A stretch of DNA of 64,000 bases, from assembly GCA_020639135.1 (NCBI GenBank), contig JACKHE010000003.1, forward strand, positions 186,001-250,000, written 5' to 3'. The notes below the pieces were generated by a model, which worked only from the letters and a program-made list of their open reading frames with translations, had not been told where the DNA came from and made no database searches. The translations under genes were made by a program, and so were the position numbers. Below, piece by piece: positions 33,303 to 42,181 of the stretch; the first letter of the stretch is position 1; each line of letters opens with the position of its first letter. Source of the DNA: Phycisphaeraceae bacterium. GTDB lineage: Bacteria; Planctomycetota; Phycisphaerae; Phycisphaerales; UBA1924.

Positions 33303-34502
33303 TCACCCCACCGCAGCCACCACCCGCTGGGCCGCCTCGCCCAGGTCCCCGGCCGTCTGCATCGTCGGGATGTCCGACTTCGCTTCCTCCAGGATCGCCC
33401 GGCCCTGTTCGACGTTGGTGCCCTCCAGGCGCACGACGAGGGGGACGCTGAAGCCGACCTCCTTCGCGGCGTTGGCGATCGCCTGGGCGATCACGTCGCA
33501 GCGCATGATGCCGCCGAAGATGTTCACCAGCACGCCCTTGCAGTTCTCGTCGCTGAGGATGATGCGGAATCCCTCGGTGACGGCCTCCTCCGTCGCGCTG
33601 CCGCCCACGTCGAGGAAGTTGGCGGGGTCGCCGCCGTGGTGCTTGATGATGTCCATCGTCGCCATCGCGAGCCCGGCGCCGTTGACGAGGCAGCCGATGG
33701 ACCCGTCGAGGGCGATGTAGGAGAGGTCGAACTTCTTGGCGCGCAGCTCTCCCGGGTCTTCCTCGGCGGGGTCGAACATCGCGGCGACCTCCTTCTGGCG
33801 GAAGAGCGCGTTGTCGTCGAAGTTGAACTTCGCGTCGATGGCGAGGACCTGCCCGTCGGGGTGCGCCTCGGTGGGGGGGGTGACAATGAGCGGGTTGATC
33901 TCCGCGATGGTGCAGTCGCGCTGCTCGTAGGTCGTCGCCAGCGCGAGCATGATCTTGGCGGCCTGCCCCACCTGCTTGCCCTTGAAACCGAGGTCGAACG
34001 CCATGCGGCGCGCCTGGTGGGGCTGGAGGCCCATCAGGGGGTGGATGTGCTGCTTGAGGATCGCGTCGGGGTTGTCGTGGGCGACCTTCTCGATCTCGAC
34101 GCCGCCCTCGCGCGAGGCGATGAGCACGTTGCGCCGGGCGGCGCGGTCGGTGGTGATCGCGAGGTAGTACTCGTGCTGGATCTCGACTCCGGCGGCGATG
34201 AGCAGTTTGCTGACCTCCAGCCCCTCGGGGCCGGTCTGGACGGAGACCATCCGGTTGGTCAGCATGAATCGGGCGGCCTCGGTCGCCTCGTCGGCGCTGC
34301 GGACGAGCTTGACGAATCCCGCCTTGCCCCGGCCCCCGGCGTGGACCATCGCCTTGATGACGGCGAGGTCCGTCCCGGCCTCCGACGTGACCTGCTTGTA
34401 GACGTGCGCGGCCTCCTCGATCGAGGTGATGACCTGCCCCGGGGGGACCGGAACGCCGGCCTGCTGGAGAATCTCGCGCGCCTGGTATTCGTGGATCTTC
34501 AT
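33303..34502 (-). CDS. sucC: Succinyl-CoA ligase (ADP/GDP-forming) beta subunit
   Basis: A 399-residue subunit of the citric acid cycle enzyme that makes succinyl-CoA or releases it with nucleotide formation. N-terminal MKIHEYQAREILQ and ATP-grasp residues AMVHAGGRGKAG are typical; the C-terminal half has NPLIVTP, FLDVGGSA, VNIFGGIMRCDVIA and VRLEGTNVEQG. The alpha subunit gene (sucD) is not adjacent, unlike in most bacteria. Upstream of the start lies a large stem-loop at 34532-34609. Confidence 0.97.
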   Translation of the reverse strand: MKIHEYQAREILQQAGVPVPPGQVITSIEEAAHVYKQVTSEAGTDLAVIKAMVHAGGRGKAGFVKLVRSADEATEAARFMLTNRMVSVQTGPEGLEVSKLLIAAGVEIQHEYYLAITTDRAARRNVLIASREGGVEIEKVAHDNPDAILKQHIHPLMGLQPHQARRMAFDLGFKGKQVGQAAKIMLALATTYEQRDCTIAEINPLIVTPPTEAHPDGQVLAIDAKFNFDDNALFRQKEVAAMFDPAEEDPGELRAKKFDLSYIALDGSIGCLVNGAGLAMATMDIIKHHGGDPANFLDVGGSATEEAVTEGFRIILSDENCKGVLVNIFGGIMRCDVIAQAIANAAKEVGFSVPLVVRLEGTNVEQGRAILEEAKSDIPTMQTAGDLGEAAQRVVAAVG

Positions 34503-34531
34503 GCGCGGAGTGTACCGGGAGGATTTCCCCG

Positions 34532-34609
34532 GTGCCGTGGTATCGCGCAGCGATGCCGCGCCTCAGGATCATCGGTCGCGGCATCCGCCTTCGGCGGATA
34601 CCACGGCAC
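34532..34609. other. Large nested stem-loop upstream of sucC
   Basis: Outer arms GTGCCGTGGTATC (34532-34544) and GATACCACGGCAC (34597-34609) pair perfectly over 13 bp. Inner arms GATGCCGCG (34552-34560) and CGCGGCATC (34577-34585) pair inside it. On the minus strand it begins 30 bases before the sucC start codon and could lie in its leader transcript. Confidence 0.8.
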
Positions 34610-34646
34610 TGTCTCGCGTTGCCACGCCACCCAATCCACCACCCAC

Positions 34647-34680
34647 GAAAAACGCCCCTGACCTGAGGTCGAGGGGCGTT
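34647..34680 (-). terminator. Rho-independent terminator of rpmH
   Basis: On the minus strand, AACGCCCCTCGACCT pairs with AGGTCAGGGGCGTT and is followed by TTTC. It starts 31 bases beyond the rpmH stop codon. Confidence 0.88.
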
Positions 34681-34710
34681 GGGGGGATCGGGGGTTGTGC
34701 GGCGCTCGGC

Positions 34711-34851
34711 TTACTTGTCCGCGGTGTTGACGAGGCGGCCGGCGCGGCGCTTGCGGTTGATCAGCTTGCGGCCGTTCTTGGTCCGCATCCTGGCGCGGAA
34801 CCCGATGGAGCGCTTCCGCTTGATCTTGCTCTTCCGATGTGGGTAATGCAT
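34711..34851 (-). CDS. rpmH: 50S ribosomal protein L34
   Basis: A 46-residue basic protein with the L34 core: HRKSKIKRKRSIGFRARM followed by TKNGRKLINRKRRAGR. Normal length. The upstream in-frame extension is not protein-like. No rnpA, yidC or dnaA neighbours are present, so this is not the usual origin-linked arrangement. The leader ends GAGCGACGACC, the same as rpmB. Confidence 0.97.
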   Translation of the reverse strand: MHYPHRKSKIKRKRSIGFRARMRTKNGRKLINRKRRAGRLVNTADK

Positions 34852-35036
34852 GGTCGTCGCTCGCCGTCGATCAGGTGGGTTTCGTGGTTCTCGCCCGGCC
34901 CGGCTCTGGGCAGGGGCGGGGATGATAGCCACCACCACCCGGGAGGGCGAGCCCCCTTCCGCCAGTCTCCTGGGGCGCCTCCGTACGCCCGCGGATGAGC
35001 GTAGCGAATCCCGGGATCCCCGCAGGGATCAGCGGT

Positions 35037-36593
35037 TCAGGGGCACATCGACCCGAAGGCCCCGAGCAGCAGCCCCAGGTCCGCCGTGTCCACGACTCCA
35101 TCGCCGTTGAGATCCGACCCGGCGGGGCCGGCGGTCAGGAACTCCCCGAGCAGGATCCCGAGGTCGGCCGTATCCACGACGCAGTCCCCGTTGATGTCGC
35201 CGACCAGGCCCGAGGCGCCGAGGCGGAAATCCGCCACCAGCATCAGGTGGTCGGTCGCCGTCTCGCTGTCGGAGATGTTGACGCCCAGGGCCGCGGCTTC
35301 GGCGCCGGTGAGGTCGCCGGTGTCCAGCAGGAACCCGTTCATCCGTGTCAGTTCGGGGCTGTGCAGCAGCACGTCCAGCGTCCCGGGCCAGAACGACGAA
35401 CTGGCGCTCCGCCAGGTGACGATGGACTCGCCGATCAGGTTGTTGAGGATCCAGCGGCTCAGGCCCGGGGTCGGCTGTGCGAGGACGTCCGTCGGCTGGC
35501 TGGACCCGACGAGGTTCGCGTCGCCGATCACGATCACCGGCGCGTCTTTGTAGGGCTCCAGCGCCGAGCCGGGCGCCGCGTTGCGGACGCTGGCGATGGT
35601 CTGCGCCATGCTGTTCGCCTGGCCGATCCGCTGGGTGTCCTCGCTGGAGCCGATGTAGCCGCAGCACTTGAGGTGGTTGCTCAGGATCAGCGCGAAGACC
35701 CCTGGGACCGGCTCGACGATCGCCGCGCAGTAGCCGTTGTCCAGCTCGGTCACGCCGATGATCGAGCCGCGCGCGGCGATCATGCTGTCGCCGTGCTTGC
35801 GGACGCTCCACGTGGCGCCGTCCCCGAGCGGATCGAGCGCGTTGAGCAGCGACGCGACGGAGTTCGCCGAGTCGTTGTACTCCTCCTGGAAGCAGTACAC
35901 GTTGGCGTCCACGGCGTCGATCAGCCGCTCGTGCGCGGGGCGCCGGGAGCCGTTGAGCAACCCGGACGACAGCGTGTTGACGCTGGCGATGCGGAACGTC
36001 GTGTCGGGCAGCTTGTCGGGGCTCCGGCGCGTCGGCGTCACGGCGGCGCCGGACATGACGTAGTTCACGGGACCCGAGTCGAACGAATCGCTCCCCGAGA
36101 ACGACACCGCGACCGTGTCGCCCGGGCTCACGCCCACGGCGCCGAGATCGACTTTCGCCTCGAACTCGTCGGCGGCGAACGTCGGCGATGTGGCCCAGCC
36201 CAGCGCCACCCAGTTCTGCGAGTTCCCGGGCGAGCCCAGCCACGCGCTGCGGCTGCGCAGATCGAGCGTCAGGTCCTGCGAGCTCGGCAGCGTGATCGTG
36301 ATCACGATGTCGCCGTCGCTGCCGGCGCCGTCGGGCAGGTTGCGCACGACGGAGGTGTCGAACCGCAGGAACAGCACGCTCCCCTCGTTGTCCAGCGAGA
36401 GTGATGTCAGGTCGAACGCGTTCGACGAGTCGCCGAACGGGTCGCTCGCCACCGGCGCGATCGAGGCCCAGTCCGCGAAGTCGCCATCAACGGCGTGCGC
36501 CCCGCCGGCCAGCGCCGGGGCGGCGGGCGCCAGCAGGCACAACAGGGGAGCCGCGACGAGGCGGAGGGCGGGCTTGAGATTGGTCTGTGGCAT
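35037..36593 (-). CDS. Secreted endonuclease/exonuclease/phosphatase-fold protein with dockerin
   Basis: A 518-residue exported protein with a signal peptide (about 1-30). An N-terminal region AVDGDFADWASI begins a beta-sandwich as in many surface proteins. From about residue 190 the EEP fold has FRIASVNTL, the catalytic glutamate in YCFQEEYND, NHLKCCG, VIVIGDANL and the closing ATDHLMLVADF, so phosphodiesterase or nuclease activity is plausible. Two dockerin repeats (GDINGDCVVDTADLGILL, SDLNGDGVVDTADLGLLL) end in a cysteine (GSMCP). The start at 36593 gives a clean signal peptide. Confidence 0.85.
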   Translation of the reverse strand: MPQTNLKPALRLVAAPLLCLLAPAAPALAGGAHAVDGDFADWASIAPVASDPFGDSSNAFDLTSLSLDNEGSVLFLRFDTSVVRNLPDGAGSDGDIVITITLPSSQDLTLDLRSRSAWLGSPGNSQNWVALGWATSPTFAADEFEAKVDLGAVGVSPGDTVAVSFSGSDSFDSGPVNYVMSGAAVTPTRRSPDKLPDTTFRIASVNTLSSGLLNGSRRPAHERLIDAVDANVYCFQEEYNDSANSVASLLNALDPLGDGATWSVRKHGDSMIAARGSIIGVTELDNGYCAAIVEPVPGVFALILSNHLKCCGYIGSSEDTQRIGQANSMAQTIASVRNAAPGSALEPYKDAPVIVIGDANLVGSSQPTDVLAQPTPGLSRWILNNLIGESIVTWRSASSSFWPGTLDVLLHSPELTRMNGFLLDTGDLTGAEAAALGVNISDSETATDHLMLVADFRLGASGLVGDINGDCVVDTADLGILLGEFLTAGPAGSDLNGDGVVDTADLGLLLGAFGSMCP

Positions 36594-36999
36594 GGCGGGA
36601 CTCCTGAGGTCGATATCGCGTCGATGCGGGGCGAAACCACCAGTATTCCAGAAAATCGCCCGGAATGAAATAGTCCGGCGCCAAATCAATCGGTACGCTG
36701 ATGTCGCCGATAGTTTCGAAACGGGAGTCTGGCCTGCGCCGCTCCCGGCAGACCGGAGGATCCGGTCCGGTTCGAGGCCTCGGTTGGTTCGGTGGCGTGT
36801 GCTCCCCGGCCGATGGGTCCGATGGCGTGAGGAACGCCGATCGGGGGCCCCATCGGGTGAGGAGCGTTCGCGACCGGGTGTCATGCTCGGCGGGATCGTC
36901 AGGCGCTCTCGCCTGCCGGTCCCTGGTCAGCGCCACCGGTCGGCGCCCGGGATTCGTCCCCGGGCCCCCGCGCCGGCGGCGCGTGGATTTTGCGAACGG
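36594..36999. other. 406-base gap between divergent genes
   Basis: No gene. It must carry the promoters of the EEP protein and of rnc. Open frames across it are arginine-rich and lack ribosome-binding sites. No clear promoter can be picked. Confidence 0.5.
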
Positions 37000-37797
37000 A
37001 TGGAACACACCTCGATCGACGTCGAAGCGCTGGAGCGGATCCTGGGTCGCAGGTTCAACGACCTCGAGTTGCTCGAGCGCGCGCTCCGGCACGCCTCCAT
37101 CGCCGACACACGCGCCGAGTCCAACGAGCGCCTCGAGTTTCTCGGCGACGCCGTCCTCGGGATGGTCGTCTGCGAGCACCTGTACCAGACCTACCCCGAC
37201 ATGCTCGAAGGCGACATGACCAAGATCAAGTCCGTCGCCGTCTCGCGGAAGATCTGCGCCAAGATCGCGCGCAAGATCGGGCTCGACGAGCACCTGCTCC
37301 TGGGCAAGGGCATGCTCGGCGCCCAGCCGCTGCCGTCGTCGCTCTCCGCGGCCGTGCTCGAATCCATCATCGGCGCGATCTACCTCGACGCCGGGGGGCC
37401 CAGCGAGGGGCTCGAGGCCGTGCGCACGTTCCTCATGCCGCACATGGAGACGATCGTCACCAAAGCCGAGGAGAGCGGTCACCAGCAGAACTTCAAGTCC
37501 GTCTTGCAGCAGTACGCGCAGGACGAGTTCGAGGCGACGCCGACCTACGTCCTGCTCGACGAGAAGGGCCCCGACCACGCCAAGTGCTTCGAGGTGTGCG
37601 TGCAGATCGGCGTCAACCGCTACCCCTCCAGCTGGGGTCAGTCGAAGAAACAGGCGGAGCAGACGGCCGCGCTCAACGCGCTCGAGGAGCTGGGCCTGAT
37701 TGTCGAGAACGAGGACGGCGATCTGTCCATCGTCGATCGCTCGCAGGGCGCCGACCTCAACGATGCGCGCGCCGAGGCGCGGTCCTCCGAGGATTGA
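37000..37797 (+). CDS. rnc: Ribonuclease III
   Basis: A 265-residue double-strand-specific RNase that processes rRNA and regulates mRNA. The RNase III signature NERLEFLGDAVLGMVV is near residue 45, further acidic residues lie in AAVLESIIGAIYLDAGG, and a C-terminal dsRNA-binding domain covers about 165-235 (FKSVLQQYAQDEF...KKQAEQTAALNALEELG). A 30-residue acidic tail follows. The frame extends upstream into the gap without homologous residues, so the ATG at 37000 is chosen. Confidence 0.96.
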   Translation: MEHTSIDVEALERILGRRFNDLELLERALRHASIADTRAESNERLEFLGDAVLGMVVCEHLYQTYPDMLEGDMTKIKSVAVSRKICAKIARKIGLDEHLLLGKGMLGAQPLPSSLSAAVLESIIGAIYLDAGGPSEGLEAVRTFLMPHMETIVTKAEESGHQQNFKSVLQQYAQDEFEATPTYVLLDEKGPDHAKCFEVCVQIGVNRYPSSWGQSKKQAEQTAALNALEELGLIVENEDGDLSIVDRSQGADLNDARAEARSSED

Positions 37798-37821
37798 CCG
37801 GGACCGGGCGCGCGCCCGGGA

Positions 37822-39612
37822 TCAGTGCCCCGGCGCCGTCCCCGGGCTGTTCCACGCGGAGACATCCAGCGCCGCCCGCCCCGGCGATTCCTGCCAGGGC
37901 AGGACCGGCCGGGGCCACGTCGCGCGCGCGCCGCTCGCGTCGAACCGCTCGATCCCGAGACGCAGGATCCCGCCGGCCTCGATCGCGTCGGCGGGGATGT
38001 TGATCGTCGCGATCCACGCGTCGTCGGTGCGCTCGATCGCCACGGCGTCGCGCTCCAGCGGTGTGTTGACCAGGTCCTGCTGGAGCCCCGCCGGGTCGAT
38101 GCGCAGGATCGAACGCGGGGTGTTGCTGGGGCCGAGGAAAATCCGGAGCTGCCCGGGGTCGGCGCCGGGGGCGGTGGGGCATTCGATGTGCAACTGCCAC
38201 GACGCCGACGCATCGGCGCGAAGGTGCAGGAGCGCGTAGAACGAAAGCCCGGGCGGCGCGGGCTCCGGCGCGCCCGCCGACCAGCGGTCCAGCGTCCACG
38301 TCGCGAACCCGGGACCCAGCCGGAACCCCGGGGGCTCGACGGGCAGCCCCAGCGGCAGCAGGGGGAGCGACGAGGGGCGCCGGCCGACGACATCGACCGA
38401 AGCCGTGACCGGCGCGCCGAGTTGCTCGGGGTCATAGACCGGAGTCAGCGTCGTGGGGCGAGCGACGCCGAAGGGCGTGAGCGTGATCCTGGGTCCGGGC
38501 TCGGCGCCGACGATCCCGGCGCGGGTGAGCCCCCCGATCCCGGCGCGCTCGGCGACGCCGATGATCGTGACCGTCCGCCCGGCGCCCGGCGGCGCCCAGC
38601 CGGCGTCGTCGATGACCCACGCGGTGCTGTCCGGCCAGCGGTCCAGCGCATCGCGCACCAGCGCGCGCACGCGCTCGTTGTCGGCGCCCGGATCGAGCAG
38701 CGCGGTGCGCAGCGCGGTCAGCTGCGCCTGATCGGTGGGCCACACCGGCGCCTCCGTGGACTCGGAGAACCGGGTCACCGCGGTCAGCCGGTCGAGCAGC
38801 TCGGCGCCGAGGAACGGGTCAGTGACCGAGGCGCGGTCGAGCGCCAGACGCCACCGCCACTCCGCCTGGTCCGCCATCGTCTCGATCGCCCGGCTGACGA
38901 ACTTCTCGGCGTGCTCCTCGATGACGGAGCGCCGCGGCGCGTGCAGCCGATCGTCGAGGAGCCTCACGCGCCACCGGTTCAGCGGGTCGCGCCGGGCGCT
39001 CGACAGCAGGCGTGACAGCTCGGGCGAGCGATCGCGGAAGAGCTCCGTGTCGTCGGCGCGGAGTGTTTCGGGCACGCGCGGGCTCAGCCACTGCGCCGGG
39101 GCCGCTCGGCCGTCGATGAACAAAGCGCGCTGGTGCGCCGAGGCGGGGAGGTCGATCAGCAGCGCCCAGAACCCGATGCCCGGCGGCGGTTCCCCGGCGA
39201 TGAGCTGGGCGGTCGTTCGCGCCGACCAGACATCGGGCGATCCCAGCCAGCGCGAGAGCGGGTCGGGGCTTGCCGGGGGCTCCGCCGGGGCCCGGCTGAT
39301 CCAGAGGAGCTCCGCGGCGAGGGGTTCGTCGCCATTAACCGCGACGCGGGGGTCAAACTGAACCCCTGGGGTGATGGGGGGGATGAGCCGGACCGGCGTC
39401 AGGACGGTTTTTCCCGCGATCGCGTCGATCCGGGGCTCGACGAGCTCCACGGAGACCCGATCCCGGGCCGGGAGCGGGGTATCGGCGTCCGGGGTTGCGG
39501 GTGTGCTCTGGCAGCCGGGACACGTCAGCCCGACCATGAGGGTGAGCAGGGCTGCGGGAGCCGCCCGGAGGGCTTCTGGAATAACCCATGCTCGGGATTG
39601 GTCTTGCGGCAT
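37822..39612 (-). CDS. Large secreted protein of unknown function, possibly a lipoprotein
   Basis: A 596-residue protein. The N-terminus has a basic and hydrophobic segment (PAALLTLMVGLTCPGCQST) that could be a signal peptide or an atypical lipobox. The rest is beta-rich with many arginine and proline residues; no family recognised. A CBM9/DOMON-like beta-sandwich near the C-terminus (ASWQLHIECPTAPGADPGQLRIF, DDAWIATINIPA) is suggested by pattern. It converges with rnc over 24 bases containing a GC hairpin. A longer start 14 residues upstream exists but starts outside the likely leader. Confidence 0.7.
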   Translation of the reverse strand: MPQDQSRAWVIPEALRAAPAALLTLMVGLTCPGCQSTPATPDADTPLPARDRVSVELVEPRIDAIAGKTVLTPVRLIPPITPGVQFDPRVAVNGDEPLAAELLWISRAPAEPPASPDPLSRWLGSPDVWSARTTAQLIAGEPPPGIGFWALLIDLPASAHQRALFIDGRAAPAQWLSPRVPETLRADDTELFRDRSPELSRLLSSARRDPLNRWRVRLLDDRLHAPRRSVIEEHAEKFVSRAIETMADQAEWRWRLALDRASVTDPFLGAELLDRLTAVTRFSESTEAPVWPTDQAQLTALRTALLDPGADNERVRALVRDALDRWPDSTAWVIDDAGWAPPGAGRTVTIIGVAERAGIGGLTRAGIVGAEPGPRITLTPFGVARPTTLTPVYDPEQLGAPVTASVDVVGRRPSSLPLLPLGLPVEPPGFRLGPGFATWTLDRWSAGAPEPAPPGLSFYALLHLRADASASWQLHIECPTAPGADPGQLRIFLGPSNTPRSILRIDPAGLQQDLVNTPLERDAVAIERTDDAWIATINIPADAIEAGGILRLGIERFDASGARATWPRPVLPWQESPGRAALDVSAWNSPGTAPGH

Positions 39613-39797
39613 CGAACGTCCGTGTCGGGTGTCAATCGGAGGCAAAAGTGGCATTTCAGGCGTTTGAACCCCTTTTTTGTGGCTCGAAAATAATCGTTTT
39701 TGTCTTGCCAGACCTCTGGAGGATGCTCTACTCTGGGAACATTACCAGTGCGCCCGTCCGAGGAAGGGAACGGTCGCACTCTTGGAGGAGAAGAGAA

Positions 39798-40562
39798 ATG
39801 CGTCGCAATCTGATTCTCATGGGGGCCTTGGCGGTTGCGGGTGCGCTGACGACGTCGGCAAACGCCGGTGTCGCGGTCACCAATCCCACCATCATCGTCA
39901 CCGCTGGCGCCGGCTCGTGGGAGTGGAACATCAACGGCCAGTCCAACGGCGACGGCTCCGCGAACTATGACGGCTCGCGCACCGAGGCCGCCGGCAACGG
40001 CACCTGGACGCTGGATTGGAACATCAACGCGACCGAGGACAACACGGGCACCGCCCGCGCCTCGCAGACCGCGTTCCTGTTCAACAACATCGTCCTCACG
40101 AACAACACGGGGATGCTGCAGACCGTCACGGTCACCACCATGATCCCCATCGCCCCTGCGATCCTGCCCGGCTCGCTGATGGGCGGCTCCGCCTCCGGCA
40201 CGCTGACCACCAACGGCGACGGCGGCTCGATGTCGAACGTCAACAACGCCGACCCGATGTACCGCGCGCTGATCGACGCGCTCGCCGTCGGTGGTGTTGC
40301 CGATCTGCATAACTTCGATTCTTCCGTCAGCGTGGTCGGCTTCGGCAGCCAGTCCACCGGCTTCGAGGACTTCGGCACCCCGATCCCCTCGGCCCCCGGC
40401 CCCGCCGTGCTCAACAGCATCGGCATCACGCTGCAGTTCGACCTGACCCCGGGCGACTCGGCCTCGTGGACCAGCAACTTCGTGGTCAACGTGATCCCGA
40501 CCCCCGGCGCCGGCGCCGTCCTCGGCATGGCCGGTGTCTTGGCGTTCCGTCGCCGCCGCTGA
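39798..40562 (+). CDS. Exported surface protein with P-x-PG/RRRR sorting tail, array copy 1
   Basis: A 254-residue exported protein. Signal peptide MRRNLILMGALAVAGALTTSANA. The mature beta-rich domain is shared with the next gene (for example QTAFLFNNIVLTNNTG, SASGTLTTNGDGGSMSNVNN, GFGSQSTGFEDFGTPIPSA). The tail PTPGAGAVLGMAGVLAFRRRR is a proline-glycine motif, hydrophobic helix and arginine cluster. GGAGGAG precedes the ATG and a terminator follows, so it is its own transcription unit. It is probably displayed on the surface; function unknown. Confidence 0.88.
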   Translation: MRRNLILMGALAVAGALTTSANAGVAVTNPTIIVTAGAGSWEWNINGQSNGDGSANYDGSRTEAAGNGTWTLDWNINATEDNTGTARASQTAFLFNNIVLTNNTGMLQTVTVTTMIPIAPAILPGSLMGGSASGTLTTNGDGGSMSNVNNADPMYRALIDALAVGGVADLHNFDSSVSVVGFGSQSTGFEDFGTPIPSAPGPAVLNSIGITLQFDLTPGDSASWTSNFVVNVIPTPGAGAVLGMAGVLAFRRRR

Positions 40563-40605
40563 GTTCCGGATCCCGATCCGGGACATCCCGTTCAAGCATT
40601 TCTCG

Positions 40606-40639
40606 AAGCCGCGATCCGGACCGGATCGCGGCTTTTTTT
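40606..40639 (+). terminator. Rho-independent terminator
   Basis: AAGCCGCGATCCGG pairs with CCGGATCGCGGCTT, followed by seven T. It ends array copy 1. Confidence 0.95.
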
Positions 40640-40849
40640 CATCGGCGTTGCGGCGCGCCGTCGGACCCATCGTCGGCGCCCTGACGTGTCCCGGGCGGGT
40701 TCCTCTCCGCGAGGATCGTGGTTGCTCCGTCACCGGGACATGCCAACGAAAATTTTCATTGTTGTTTTCGGAACGCTCTATCTAATCTCAAGGATTACCG
40801 GGACCACGCCCTGTAGGAGGGACGCGTGGTTTCGAAGAGGGAGAACGAA

Positions 40850-41620
40850 ATGCGTCGCACCTTTGCAGTTCTGGGGGCCGTCCTCGCTGTCGGCTCGTTC
40901 GTCTCGCACGCACACGCGGCGGTCACCACGACCGACCTGGTGCTGTCGCTGGGCATCGGCAATGACAACTGGGAATGGGCGCCGGGCCGCAGCCCCGACG
41001 CCGGCGATGGCGGTGGCTGGGGCTACTCCGGCGAGCGATCCGAGAACCACTCCTCGGGCGGCTCATGGACCCTCGGCTGGGACATCGAAACATCGCGGAA
41101 CATCGTGGGCGAGAACCGCGGCTCGCAGACCGCGTTCGTCTTCAACAACCTCGTGCTGACCAACAACACCGGCGCGACGCAGATCGTGACCATGACGACG
41201 ACCGTCCCGGTCATCCCGGGGATCCTCCCGAGTTCCGTGATGGGCGGATCCGCGTCCGGCACGCTCTCGACCAACGGCGACGGCGGCACGATGTCGAACA
41301 TCAACAACTCTGACCCGATGTACCGCGCGCTGATCGACGGGCTGGCCGTCGGCGGGATCGCGGACCTGCACCTCTTCGACTCCTCGATCAGCGTGATCGG
41401 ATTCGGGAGCAACTCGACGGGTTTCGAAGACTTCGGGACCCCGATCCCCTCGGCGCCGGGGCCCGCGGTCAACAGCACCATCGGCATCCTGCTCCAGTTC
41501 GAGCTCACCCAGGGCGACTCGGTCTCCTGGACCAGCAGCTTCGTGGTGAACATCCCTTCCCCCGGCGCCATGGGCCTGCTCGGCATGGCCGGCGTCGTGG
41601 CGATCCGCCGGCGTCGCTGA
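40850..41620 (+). CDS. Exported surface protein with P-x-PG/RRRR sorting tail, array copy 2
   Basis: A 256-residue paralogue of the preceding gene, clearly similar along its length (QTAFVFNNLVLTNNTG, GSASGTLSTNGDGGTMSNIN, DFGTPIPSAPGPAV). The signal peptide ends at HAHA. The tail is PSPGAMGLLGMAGVVAIRRRR. A GAGGGA site lies before the ATG at 40850, and an in-frame GTG 24 bases upstream is less likely. A terminator follows. Duplication of the gene with separate terminators suggests the copies are expressed independently. Confidence 0.88.
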   Translation: MRRTFAVLGAVLAVGSFVSHAHAAVTTTDLVLSLGIGNDNWEWAPGRSPDAGDGGGWGYSGERSENHSSGGSWTLGWDIETSRNIVGENRGSQTAFVFNNLVLTNNTGATQIVTMTTTVPVIPGILPSSVMGGSASGTLSTNGDGGTMSNINNSDPMYRALIDGLAVGGIADLHLFDSSISVIGFGSNSTGFEDFGTPIPSAPGPAVNSTIGILLQFELTQGDSVSWTSSFVVNIPSPGAMGLLGMAGVVAIRRRR

Positions 41621-41659
41621 CTGTCCGATCCGGGCACACTCCTTTGCCTTGAACTTCCC

Positions 41660-41694
41660 AAGGCCGCGATCTCCCCGATCGCGGCCTTTTTTTC
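41660..41694 (+). terminator. Rho-independent terminator
   Basis: AAGGCCGCGATC pairs with GATCGCGGCCTT, followed by a T tract. It ends array copy 2. Confidence 0.95.
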
Positions 41695-41766
41695 CATGTC
41701 TCAGGCGGATTGCCGGCCACCGGGCGGTTTTTTTGTGTTCCGAGATGTCCGATCACCATTTTTTGG

Positions 41767-41794
41767 TTGACGATATCCGGACGTTTGCTAGTCT
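41767..41794 (+). promoter_or_regulatory. Possible sigma70-type promoter upstream of the small membrane gene
   Basis: TTGACG (41767-41772), 16 bases, TAGTCT (41789-41794), about 105 bases before the ATG at 41900. Weak -10 match. Confidence 0.4.
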
Positions 41795-41899
41795 CGGGTT
41801 CGAGAGTCGTACGCAGGGGACCCCGGCCTGTTGCACACAGGCGGGTTGCGTCAGAGAGATCCTGGAAGAACACGTCCCGCCCCGGAGGAGGGGGCTGGG

Positions 41900-42181
41900 A
41901 TGGGTCGTATCAAAATTATCATCGGAATCGTGCTCATCGTTGTCGGCGTCATCGCTTTCTCCGCGCCTGCAGGCGCCGCCACCGAACAGGTGGCAGGCGA
42001 GGTCATGCAGGCCTCCGGTGGGCTGACGCTGGGCAGCGCGGCGCTGATGGGACTCGCCGGCGTGCTGATCGCGCTGGGCGGCGTTGAATCGCTGGACGAG
42101 AATGGGTCGGAATGCAAATCAACAGGGATTAGTGGGCGGCTTTGCACGGCTTTCCACGAGGAGATTCACAATGATGCATAA
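41900..42181 (+). CDS. Small membrane protein, 93 residues
   Basis: Two hydrophobic segments (about 6-22 and 48-65) flank a short loop; the first could be a signal anchor. A strong purine-rich ribosome-binding site (GGAGGAGGGGG) is just upstream. The last 11 bases overlap the start of the next gene (ATGATGCATAA), so the two are translationally coupled. No family recognised; it may help export or anchor its partner. Confidence 0.7.
   Translation: MGRIKIIIGIVLIVVGVIAFSAPAGAATEQVAGEVMQASGGLTLGSAALMGLAGVLIALGGVESLDENGSECKSTGISGRLCTAFHEEIHNDA

Noticed and set aside
34711..34938. A 75-residue version of L34
   Set aside because: The extra 29 residues are not L34-like; the conserved protein starts at 34851.
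36115..36999. N-terminal extension of RNase III by nearly 300 residues
   Set aside because: The extension runs over the opposite dockerin gene, has no homology to RNase III and no ribosome-binding site; the ATG at 37000 fits the family.
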